In this document: positions 1 through 6,018 of the stretch, one piece after another | How the letters are laid out: each line of letters starts with the position of its first letter | Position numbering within the stretch: the stretch's first letter is position 1 | Origin: JAAFJU01 sp043764895 | Lineage (GTDB): Bacteria; Cyanobacteriota; Cyanobacteriia; Leptolyngbyales; Leptolyngbyaceae | DNA length: 11,449 bases | Assembly: GCA_043764895.1 (NCBI GenBank) | Contig: JAYUJY010000270.1 | Location: 1-11,449, forward strand | Reading direction: 5' to 3' | The notes under the pieces: generated by a model | Database searches by the model: none | Told to the model about the DNA's origin: nothing | The model's input: only the letters and a program-made list of their open reading frames with translations | Translations under genes and position numbers: made by a program

Positions 1-83
1 TAGGTATGAATCTATAAAGCCAAGTTCTTAGAAAGTTTATCCAGCCTAAGTCTTAGTTTGGAGAATAAAATTATTCATACCTA
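1..83. repeat. Inverted-repeat-flanked 83-bp segment at window edge
   Basis: TAGGTATGAAT at 1-11 is the exact reverse complement of ATTCATACCTA at 73-83, enclosing 61 AT-rich bases. This could be the ends of a short MITE-like element or the base of a long RNA stem. The window begins inside the left arm, so its true length cannot be seen. No coding potential is seen inside. From 84 to 225 I see only noncoding sequence with a few GATCG words. Confidence 0.35.
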
Positions 84-225
84 TTTTAAGCAACGCCGAT
101 TAGCTTACCGATTGGCTTCGACCGGATTTACGATTGTTTGTGCGAATGTGCAGGCGATCGTTTTTTATTGAGAGGGCGATCGATCGTGGATTGATTTTTG
201 TATATGGGGTCGGTTGGGAGTCATA

Positions 226-259
226 AAAAAGCCGATCGCACCTTTACGATCGGCTTTTT
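226..259. terminator. Intrinsic terminator, symmetric
   Basis: AAAAAGCCGATCG (226-238) pairs perfectly with CGATCGGCTTTTT (247-259) around an 8-nt loop. This 13-bp stem carries a U-run when read on either strand. It lies 20 bases beyond the stop codon of the minus-strand nuclease gene, so it most likely ends that transcript. It could also end any plus-strand transcript entering from the left. Confidence 0.85.
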
Positions 260-279
260 AATATTTTAAAATTCAAATA

Positions 280-1230
280 CTACCTATTTATATCTAACCA
301 ACCCGTCAAATCATTGACCCCCGAAAAATCAAGCAAAGCCTCACCCAAAGCCTCCAATTGCTCGATCGATAACGCATTGATTCGATCGCAAATCGTACCC
401 CAAACTGTAGAAGAATCTTCACCCATCACCAGCCCCACCCGACGACGCAACAAACGGAAGACCATCGATCGGGCTTCTTCCTGTCGCCCTTTCTCCATAC
501 CTTTCAGTTCCCAACTCGTCATCGTCCGCATAATCTCCTCCTTTTCTCGTAAATCCATTTTATCAACAGTTGTCTGAAATTGCCGCTCCTCCTTAAAATC
601 CAAAGGAAGATAAATATTCACAAACCTAGAAATCAACGCTGCCTTCGCAGGATTCAGTTGAAGCGTCAACAGCAGTCGTAGACACTCGACCTTCACCTTC
701 ACCCGATCGCGCTGCGCCATCCGCATTTTCGACATCAACGCCACAGCCACTGGATTATGACTGTTGACATAACTCCGCCAATTCAACCGATTAAGCTGAA
801 TTGATTTGAATCGAAAATCTAACACCTTAAAGTTTGGAAACTCTACTGTGTACGTGTCCTTCTCAGGACGATAAGGCTCATCAAACGAAAAAATAACGAT
901 CGGAAAAACATCATAAATATGTTGTTCATGCAGTCGTGCAAAATAGGTGAAAATGCGTCGATTAAAATTTGCCCGACTCGTTGCCTGTGCCTCAAAATGA
1001 ATCAAAAAGTGTGTCTCTTCACCTAGTCGCGTAACCCTCGCCAATAGGTCAATAATCTTCTTTTCACCCTCCACTAAATCAATTAGATATTCCTGCTCTA
1101 GAAATATGATTGAATTTGGGTCTATTGTCTTGGCAATTTCTGGTACAAATAATTCCAGAAATTCTATGAAAAACGTAGAAATCAATTCTTTGAAGTTGTG
1201 ATCGTGATCAATCAATTCAGCTTGGCTCAT
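280..1230 (-). CDS. Rpn-family PD-(D/E)XK nuclease / DUF4351 protein
   Basis: About 316 residues. The N-terminal two thirds look like the Rpn/PD-(D/E)XK transposase-like nuclease fold common in cyanobacteria: an N-terminal block resembling the DHNFKELISTFF motif, then an acidic residue in KIIDLLARV (D61) and the pair E80/Q82 in IHFEAQ as likely catalytic residues. The C-terminal 60 residues match the DUF4351 pattern: RLLRRRVG, then LSIEQLEALGEALLDF, ending in DLTGWL. Family members are found as multicopy genes and are linked to RecA-independent DNA exchange or to defence. The cellular role of this copy is not shown by the sequence. The start chosen is the ATG at 1230; an in-frame TTG six bases upstream would add Met-Leu. 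The gene is co-directional with the CARF-like gene, 67 bases downstream of it, and probably has its own promoter. Confidence 0.85.
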   Translation of the reverse strand: MSQAELIDHDHNFKELISTFFIEFLELFVPEIAKTIDPNSIIFLEQEYLIDLVEGEKKIIDLLARVTRLGEETHFLIHFEAQATSRANFNRRIFTYFARLHEQHIYDVFPIVIFSFDEPYRPEKDTYTVEFPNFKVLDFRFKSIQLNRLNWRSYVNSHNPVAVALMSKMRMAQRDRVKVKVECLRLLLTLQLNPAKAALISRFVNIYLPLDFKEERQFQTTVDKMDLREKEEIMRTMTSWELKGMEKGRQEEARSMVFRLLRRRVGLVMGEDSSTVWGTICDRINALSIEQLEALGEALLDFSGVNDLTGWLDINR

Positions 1231-1297
1231 AAGCAATAACCTGAGAGTAGAACTACCACACTATGTTGACTAATTAGAAGCACAAGTTTACCAGATC

Positions 1298-2032
1298 TTA
1301 ATTTCCGTTCCTCGATTTCTCCTTCTGCGTCCAAGTCAACGTAATCTCGATCGGCTCCAAAGACCCCACAATACCTCTCGTTTCAGGATTCACATTCGCA
1401 GGCGTATACTGAAGCGGACGATCGGTCATCAGATTCGCTAACACCATGCCCACAGAGCCATGTGCCGTCATCCCCGCATAGTCCGCAATGATATCCGAAG
1501 GCTTCCAACCCACAGGCAACCGATCGGCATAAATACTATTAATCACATCCCGAAATTCGATCGAATCATACACATCATTAATCACGATCGGATCATCTAA
1601 ACAAACCTCCGGAAACTCCCGCATCACCTCCCGCGCCGTTTCTAACGACTGCACCGAACAAATCAACCAACACTGTCGCAACTGAGGCTGATGGTACGCG
1701 ATCGCCGTTCGACAAGTCTCTGTCTTACTCACTAATAAAATTAACCCTGGATACTTCTTCGGCTGACGTTTATAAATCACAGGCCGATCGTACTTAAACC
1801 GATCGACCCGTCGCGAAATAATTGCCATCACTGTCACCACACAAAGGATAAAAATAACCAACGCTAGAACAGCAATTTTTAACAACGCAGGCGTTTCAGT
1901 CCCGATCGTATTTTTTAAAATGTCATAGGTCGCATTCCCCAGTAACGCGAGAAATAGAGAACCCACCAAAAATGGCAAAATCGTCGCAGGGCTAAAGAAG
2001 ACTTCAAGGGCACGGGAAAGGTTGCTACGCAT
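1298..2032 (-). CDS. Membrane-anchored CARF-like domain protein
   Basis: 244 residues. Two hydrophobic helices (about 17-37 and 51-72) are followed by a basic stretch (RRVDRFKYDR), then a cytoplasmic Rossmann-like domain (about 95-212). That domain begins with a strand GLILLVSKTET, continues with a second strand CWLICS, and ends with ADYAGMTAHGSVGMVLA (183-199). The last block resembles the ADYTGGTKxM ligand-loop signature of CARF domains in Csm6/TIGR02710-type proteins, which bind cyclic oligoadenylates made by Cas10. There is no HEPN, nuclease or other effector domain after the CARF part, so any output must come from the membrane segments or a partner. The WYL gene lies 63 bases upstream on the same strand. 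The CARF assignment rests on motif resemblance. The changed loop (AGMTAH instead of TGGTKA) may mean altered ligand binding. Confidence 0.6.
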   Translation of the reverse strand: MRSNLSRALEVFFSPATILPFLVGSLFLALLGNATYDILKNTIGTETPALLKIAVLALVIFILCVVTVMAIISRRVDRFKYDRPVIYKRQPKKYPGLILLVSKTETCRTAIAYHQPQLRQCWLICSVQSLETAREVMREFPEVCLDDPIVINDVYDSIEFRDVINSIYADRLPVGWKPSDIIADYAGMTAHGSVGMVLANLMTDRPLQYTPANVNPETRGIVGSLEPIEITLTWTQKEKSRNGN

Positions 2033-2095
2033 AGTCGATCGGGTTTAAATAAGAGTGGATTGAGTATTGGTCTGATTGTATGGGTAGATGGGCAA

Positions 2096-3442
2096 TCAAG
2101 TCTGATAAAACGACTGACTCTTCGTCAAATCTTCGCGCATTCGTTCTCGAAATCCCCAGGGTAGCAGCACCTCTACATTTGGACCCCAAGCCCGAATTCG
2201 CATCACTACGTTGTTATCCCCCACCCGATGCTCAATCAAACAAAAGATATCCTGCTGCTGCTGAACCCGAGCTTTGAATAACTGCTGAAGCGAAACAGTT
2301 ATAGGAACCTGCCTATCACTTTTCCATAGTCGTTCTGCCTGTTCCCAGGTAATGGGTGTAAAGAGTTTTTCCCGTTCAGTTCCTTCAATGTAATTCGCAT
2401 AAAAATAACGATCGAACCGCAGGAGCAACTTTTCCAAGGGACGATAAATCTCAAACCCCAAACCCTGACCCACTTCATTCAACACTCGCTGCGGAGTCTT
2501 ATCCACAAACCTCGGCGGCACACCTAAACCAGACCAGCTTTTCGGTCGCCAACTTTTTGGGACATCGCTCCAGTCGATCGCTTCCAGCTTTAAAATATGG
2601 TCTAGGCGATAGTCATACCATTCCATCAGATTCGGTTGTTGAGCTTCAATCGTCCCCGGTGTCTGTCCAAAGGCAAACAAATAGGGCGCACGCTGACAGT
2701 ACTGAATACAGACTGGATAAGCGATGACCTCGTACTCTTCTTGATACAGTCGCGCACTCTGATAGGTCAACCGAATTGGAGGCACCGGATCGAGTTGCCA
2801 CAGTGATTTCAATTGTCCGACGATCGTGCTCAAGCGCCCGGACAGGTCACTGGACATCACGTTTTCGATATCTAAAATAAATCGTTGTTGTCCCTGGATG
2901 GGTCCAAAAAATGGATCGGCAATCAAGGTTAATTCATTTGGGATCAATTGCTCTGCGCTGAACTCTACAGCAGAATCCAGCGTCACAAAATGAGGTAACA
3001 CTGATACAAGCTGATATTTGCGTTGTTTGCCTGCACCCACAGTCTGTAACCACCCCAATTCTGCCAAACTTGCAAAGTCATTTCGCCAAGTCCGATCGCT
3101 CACATAAAAGGGGTCCGTCTCCAGCACCACTGATAGCCCTGCCGCTGCCTGTGGATATCGACACCCATACTCCCGACTCCAATGCCCAGTATCGACCCCA
3201 GCGATGTCTAAAGCTTGGACGATCGAGTGGGTGGGGAGTCCGGTGGGATGGTAGGTGTTGCGCCATTGGGCGGGGTTGAATTGATCGCTAGGTTCAATGC
3301 GGAAGTCTTCGCTGTAGAGCTTCTGTACGATCGACCAGAGACGCATTGCTTTCGATAAACTTTCGGGTTGCGACAGTCCACTGGATGCTGCAAAGTAAAT
3401 CAATACATCGATCGTCGGTAAGGCGTCAAAAAGAGGGATCAT
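2096..3442 (-). CDS. WYL-domain regulator, TIGR03985-like CRISPR-associated protein
   Basis: 448 residues. Likely a transcription regulator of CRISPR or defence genes. The N-terminal region (about 1-75), with SKAMRLWSIVQKLY and the QWRNT block, resembles cyanobacterial TIGR03985 proteins. A winged helix follows (about 112-147, with DRTWRNDFASLAELGWL and a basic wing GKQRKYQ). A WYL-type ligand domain spans about 222-290, with PYLFAFGQTPG then EWYDYRLDHI, the counterpart of the usual YxxxRLDRI. The C-terminal WCX-like extension holds LLLRFDRYFYANYIEGTERE (339-358) and AWGPNVEVLLPWGFRERM. WYL domains bind nucleic acid or nucleotide ligands and control many defence operons. No clear Shine-Dalgarno sequence is visible before the ATG. 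The protein family assignment is from memory of its features, not a search; the WYL call is firmer than the TIGR03985 call. Confidence 0.75.
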   Translation of the reverse strand: MIPLFDALPTIDVLIYFAASSGLSQPESLSKAMRLWSIVQKLYSEDFRIEPSDQFNPAQWRNTYHPTGLPTHSIVQALDIAGVDTGHWSREYGCRYPQAAAGLSVVLETDPFYVSDRTWRNDFASLAELGWLQTVGAGKQRKYQLVSVLPHFVTLDSAVEFSAEQLIPNELTLIADPFFGPIQGQQRFILDIENVMSSDLSGRLSTIVGQLKSLWQLDPVPPIRLTYQSARLYQEEYEVIAYPVCIQYCQRAPYLFAFGQTPGTIEAQQPNLMEWYDYRLDHILKLEAIDWSDVPKSWRPKSWSGLGVPPRFVDKTPQRVLNEVGQGLGFEIYRPLEKLLLRFDRYFYANYIEGTEREKLFTPITWEQAERLWKSDRQVPITVSLQQLFKARVQQQQDIFCLIEHRVGDNNVVMRIRAWGPNVEVLLPWGFRERMREDLTKSQSFYQT

Positions 3443-3542
3443 GGGGTTTCATGAATTAGGGTTCCAAGGTTTAGGTTAGGTGTTGCGCTGATTTTATCTT
3501 ATCTCTGGAAGGCTGGGGTTCCAGAAGGAGATCGGACGGTGA

Positions 3543-3572
3543 AATGGTCGATTGAATGAATGAATGGTCGAT
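3543..3572 (+). repeat. Short direct repeat around (TGAA)3
   Basis: AATGGTCGAT occurs at 3543-3552 and again at 3563-3572, separated by a (TGAA)3 tract that starts at 3553. It lies beside the CRISPR-like relic in noncoding sequence. It is probably low-complexity slippage and no function is evident. Confidence 0.4.
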
Positions 3573-3656
3573 CGTCCCATAGACCGCCCAGGAATGAACT
3601 CCAGGGCCATAGCGAAAACCCGTAAGGGTTAAAGAGGAACGATCGTGTTATTTTTA

Positions 3657-3684
3657 GTCCCCTCGTGGGGATTCGATTGGAAAC
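3657..3684. CRISPR. Solitary CRISPR-like repeat (array relic)
   Basis: The sequence has a TCCCC-TCGT-GGGGA hairpin (3658-3671) followed by a tail ending ATTGGAAAC. This is the architecture of cyanobacterial type III/I-D repeats, which usually have a short GC stem near the middle and a GAAAC end. The full unit may extend left to GTTA at 3647, giving 38 nt. No second good copy is present within 100 bases either side, so this is not a working array. A weaker look-alike, with an AACCC-GTAA-GGGTT hairpin and tail ending GAGGAAC, lies at 3617-3640. It sits in the 283-base gap between csx3 and the WYL gene; the rest of this gap shows no convincing gene. Confidence 0.45.
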
Positions 3685-3725
3685 AATACAGCTTGACTCT
3701 TGATTAAAACGAAGCGAAGTCTCCC

Positions 3726-4043
3726 TCAATCCAACAAATCCCCGATCGCATACATCGGATCATGACTAATCGCCACCACATACTTCCCATCCAACTTCGG
3801 GTCATATACCGCCACAACCCCAAACAAATGCCCTACCCCATGGGCCACCGCAAAAGCGACCGGAAGCGACATGGGACCATTTACCCGTAATACCTTCCCC
3901 TCAACCCCACCCGCATCCACCAACTCCTGCAACCCCGTCACCGCATCCCGGACGATCGCATCATTCTGCGCCGGAGTCTCAAACCCCACCCGCAACAACG
4001 CCCCGTCAGCATTCAACTCTAAAGTCATCACATACGTCGTCAT
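3726..4043 (-). CDS. csx3: CRISPR-associated ring nuclease family protein Csx3
   Basis: 105 residues from the ATG at 4043. Csx3 (Crn3) is a small metal-dependent enzyme reported to cleave cyclic tetra-adenylate, the second messenger made by type III Cas10, and so to switch off signalling. The C-terminal half carries the family signature: NGPMSLP (56-61), an AH helix, HLFGVVAVYDPKL (72-84), then YVVAISHDP and GDLL. H72 and D81 align with the His and Asp implicated in metal binding and catalysis in the archaeal protein as I remember it; K83 replaces Arg at DPR. An in-frame TTG at 4061, 2 bases after the upstream stop, would add six residues (MSQSAE). ATG with MTTYVMTLEL fits the family's start better. 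It is the last gene of a tight three-gene operon. In many cyanobacteria Csx3 is fused to a P-loop domain; here it stands alone with a P-loop gene two genes upstream. Confidence 0.88.
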   Translation of the reverse strand: MTTYVMTLELNADGALLRVGFETPAQNDAIVRDAVTGLQELVDAGGVEGKVLRVNGPMSLPVAFAVAHGVGHLFGVVAVYDPKLDGKYVVAISHDPMYAIGDLLD

Positions 4044-4063
4044 CTCAGCACTCTGACTCAAAA

Positions 4064-4648
4064 TTAAGATAATCCTTCCAATCGTCCCACAGCTTCACTC
4101 AACGATCGCATCATCCCCACAGATTCCCCCACCTGCAACCGCTTCACCATCTCCTGATAATACCAAATCGTACCCACCTTCCCCCCGCCAAATCGTGCCC
4201 ACAACTCCTCCCCAAAGCGCTCATAATCCGCCAGCAACGATCGCACATTATGCAACTTATCCGCCATCGTCACCCGTCGGACACTGACACTCGCAGTCAC
4301 CACCTTTTCTAAATGTAGCAACTTCCGTTCCTTCCAAGGTGGCTTAGGCTGCACCATCGACTCCGTACAGCCATCAATAATCTCACAGACCCGATCGCCA
4401 AATGTCACCCGCACTAACTCCCGAATCACACTCCCACCTTGATCCTCAACCGCATCATGCAACAATGCTGCGATCGCCTCATCTTCATCTCCCCCATCCT
4501 CTAGCACCAGCGCTGCCACACTCAATAAATGAGCCACATAGGGTACTGGAGAACCCTTCCGCACCTGGGACCGATGTAATCGATATGTCATCACCAACGC
4601 CGCCTCAAATCGATCGCCCAGCAGTGGTTCTGGTGTTTGTAAATTCAT
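4064..4648 (-). CDS. HD-domain hydrolase, single-domain (p)ppGpp hydrolase-like
   Basis: 194 residues. It matches the hydrolase domain of RelA/SpoT homologues and the small alarmone hydrolases (MESH1-like), with no synthetase, TGS or ACT domain. Visible motifs are HRSQVRKGSPVPYVAH (25-40), ALLHDAVEDQGG (61-72), FGDRVCEIIDGCTE (83-96) and MADKLHNVRSLLADY (128-142). H40, the H64-D65 pair and D130 are the expected Mn ligands; E68-D69, usually needed for the hydrolase reaction, are intact. The family removes pyrophosphate or phosphate from the 3' position of nucleotides, including ppGpp and NADPH. The ATG has a Shine-Dalgarno AAGGAT about 10 bases upstream. It lies 17 bases after the P-loop gene and 20 bases before the csx3 ATG, so co-expression is very likely. 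I infer a role in nucleotide-signal turnover together with Csx3; the true substrate is unknown. Confidence 0.82.
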   Translation of the reverse strand: MNLQTPEPLLGDRFEAALVMTYRLHRSQVRKGSPVPYVAHLLSVAALVLEDGGDEDEAIAALLHDAVEDQGGSVIRELVRVTFGDRVCEIIDGCTESMVQPKPPWKERKLLHLEKVVTASVSVRRVTMADKLHNVRSLLADYERFGEELWARFGGGKVGTIWYYQEMVKRLQVGESVGMMRSLSEAVGRLEGLS

Positions 4649-4665
4649 TTTAGTTATCCTTCACT

Positions 4666-5235
4666 CTATAACGTCTGTGGAATAGTTAAAATATGGTCTG
4701 CCAATGCCTGAACCATGGGACGAGATGATGCATCGATATTTCGGTCGAGATGATGGACCATTCCCGTTAACAGTCCAGATTGGAACATCACGAGATCTTC
4801 GATCGCATTGTAGTCACTATAAATTCGTGCAATCACCGGAAGCTGTAACGCCTCACAAAACCGCATCCAAGGCTCAAACAACCCAACATCCCGTGACAAA
4901 ATTACCGCATGAGTTCCCCCCGCCATAATGATCCGATTCTCTGGCGACATCAGCCCCCCAACATCCACGATCGTCAGCGGCTCCTTCACCTGGTCTACCC
5001 AAGTCCGATACACATCCACCTGCGCCTCAGAAAATGTTCCCTTACGCCGTTCGCGTGCCGCTAACTCCGGGTCCATTTGAGCGGTCGCATGAAACCAACT
5101 CCCTTCACCATCAGGACAAGCATTGATTTGATAAGGATAAGGTGCCCCTGATTTCCGCTTCAACGCACCAATAAAACCATTTTTAAAACAGGATTTACCT
5201 GAATGCGGTGGACCACAGAGAATAAGTTTAATCAT
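4666..5235 (-). CDS. P-loop NTPase/kinase of the Csx3-linked type
   Basis: 189 residues. The Walker A motif GPPHSGKS (8-15) directly follows the first strand. PDGEGSW (41-47) and the RERRKGTFSE block resemble the P-loop domain that is fused to Csx3 in many cyanobacteria. The second strand LTIVDVGGLMSPEN (87-100) supplies the Walker B aspartate in a DVGG setting. HAVILSRD and LPVIARIYSD form later strands. It is short for a AAA+ protein and lacks an obvious lid or arginine finger, so a kinase-like or signalling NTPase is as likely as a mechanical ATPase. It is the first gene of the operon with the HD protein and csx3. The ATG at 5235 has only a weak ribosome site (GGA about 8 bases upstream). 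No substrate can be named. Confidence 0.78.
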   Translation of the reverse strand: MIKLILCGPPHSGKSCFKNGFIGALKRKSGAPYPYQINACPDGEGSWFHATAQMDPELAARERRKGTFSEAQVDVYRTWVDQVKEPLTIVDVGGLMSPENRIIMAGGTHAVILSRDVGLFEPWMRFCEALQLPVIARIYSDYNAIEDLVMFQSGLLTGMVHHLDRNIDASSRPMVQALADHILTIPQTL

Positions 5236-5290
5236 GAGAAATCCAGCAATAAGAAGAAATCGACTAGGACAGTTTTTAGCATCTCATACC

Positions 5291-5310
5291 CTGGAAGAAG
5301 TCCATTCCAG
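5291..5310. promoter_or_regulatory. 6-bp dyad in the divergent control region
   Basis: CTGGAA (5291-5296) and TTCCAG (5305-5310) form a perfect inverted repeat with 8 bases between them. It lies 56-75 bases upstream of the ATG of the minus-strand P-loop/HD/csx3 operon, where an operator would be expected. The arms are short, so this is only a candidate. Confidence 0.25.
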
Positions 5311-5372
5311 ATGCAAAATATTCATTCACGTACCATCTTAACCAGTAAGTTGAGGCACCAATTTACACAATC

Positions 5373-5395
5373 TTTGGGTTAGAACATGACCCAAA
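5373..5395. promoter_or_regulatory. TTTGGGT/ACCCAAA dyad upstream of ssb
   Basis: TTTGGGT (5373-5379) and ACCCAAA (5389-5395) are perfect 7-bp inverted arms spaced by 9 bases, between the divergent operon and ssb. It could be a protein operator or the first hairpin of the ssb leader. A second small stem, CGCC-TT-GGCG, follows at about 5405-5414. Confidence 0.35.
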
Positions 5396-5423
5396 CCGGG
5401 CTAGCGCCTTGGCGACCTAGGAA

Positions 5424-5456
5424 CCTTCAGAACCTTAAACCTCACTACTGAAGGAG
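5424..5456 (+). promoter_or_regulatory. ssb ribosome binding site inside a hairpin
   Basis: The Shine-Dalgarno AAGGAG at 5451-5456 sits 7 bases before the ssb ATG. Its first four bases belong to CTGAAGG (5448-5454), which is the exact reverse complement of CCTTCAG (5424-5430), with a 17-base loop. Folding would hide the ribosome site. SSB binds single-stranded nucleic acid, so self-regulation at this leader is possible but is an inference. Confidence 0.5.
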
Positions 5457-5463
5457 ATTCATC

Positions 5464-5859
5464 ATGAGCGCTGGACTGAACAAAATCACCATTCTCGGTC
5501 GTCTCGGCAATGACCCAATCACCCGAGACACCCACACCGAAACCACCGTCACTCATTTCGATGTCGCCGTAGACGAAAGCTACAAATCTAAAGCTGGAGA
5601 CAAAGTTGAGAAAGTCACTTGGTTTCGTTGTGAAGCCTGGAACGGTCGTGGAAAAGCGATCGCTCAATACCTCGGCAAAGGCAATCGAATTCTCGTCAAC
5701 GGTCGCATGGACTTCCGCCAATACGAAAAGACGATCGTCCTCAATGGCCAAGAAGGCACCGTCAAAATAAACGACCCCGTTCTCATCGTCGAAGACTTCA
5801 AAATCATTGATTGGAAAGACGATAACCCTGGCGATGGCTTTGACCAGGGTGAACTTTAG
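5464..5859 (+). CDS. ssb: Single-stranded DNA-binding protein (short SSB)
   Basis: 131 residues with an OB fold. NKITILGRLGNDPITRDTHT (6-25) opens the fold, THFDVAVDESYKSKAGDK follows, and the diagnostic block WFRCEAWNGRGKAIAQYLGK (53-72) with NRILVNGRMDFR completes the core. The protein coats single-stranded DNA during replication, recombination and repair. The tail is short and acidic (KDDNPGDGFDQGEL) and lacks the usual DDIPF end that recruits partner proteins, so it may be a specialised paralogue rather than the main housekeeping SSB. The start is fixed by a strong AAGGAG site. It is monocistronic, with a perfect terminator 8 bases after the stop. It lies divergent from the csx3 operon; nothing in the sequence links it functionally. 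Confidence 0.95.
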   Translation: MSAGLNKITILGRLGNDPITRDTHTETTVTHFDVAVDESYKSKAGDKVEKVTWFRCEAWNGRGKAIAQYLGKGNRILVNGRMDFRQYEKTIVLNGQEGTVKINDPVLIVEDFKIIDWKDDNPGDGFDQGEL

Positions 5860-5866
5860 CTAAACC

Positions 5867-5903
5867 TAGACCCGATCGCATCTACGATCGGGTCTATTTT
5901 TTT
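5867..5903 (+). terminator. Intrinsic terminator of ssb
   Basis: TAGACCCGATCG (5867-5878) pairs perfectly with CGATCGGGTCTA (5885-5896) around a 6-base loop, followed by seven T residues. It starts 8 bases after the ssb stop codon. Confidence 0.92.
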
Positions 5904-6018
5904 GAACTCTCAAAATAATTAGACTGATAAATCCCGATCTTGTGACACGGCATCCGATCGCTCTAATTCCTTGATCTATAGGCGTTTGAAGCCGATCGAT
6001 TCTGCTCAGAAGCTCTTC

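Noticed and set aside
3599..3720. A functional CRISPR array
   Set aside because: Only one good repeat-like unit and one doubtful one are visible, without regular spacing, so no array can be claimed.
3499..3729. 76-residue minus-strand ORF between csx3 and the WYL gene
   Set aside because: It is formed by reading through the CRISPR-like repeat relic, has no recognisable domain and overlaps the csx3 stop. It is most likely a chance frame.
4041..4061. TTG at 4061 as csx3 start
   Set aside because: The ATG six codons downstream gives MTTYVMTLEL, which fits where Csx3 proteins begin. The TTG remains possible because it lies just 2 bases after the upstream stop.
4402..4653. Plus-strand ORF opposite the HD gene
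   Set aside because: It has a His/Pro-rich translation with no domain, opposite an HD protein with intact catalytic motifs; it is a shadow frame.
5401..5751. 116-residue minus-strand ORF over ssb
   Set aside because: It is a shadow of ssb, and its coding strand conflicts with the strong ribosome site and terminator of ssb.
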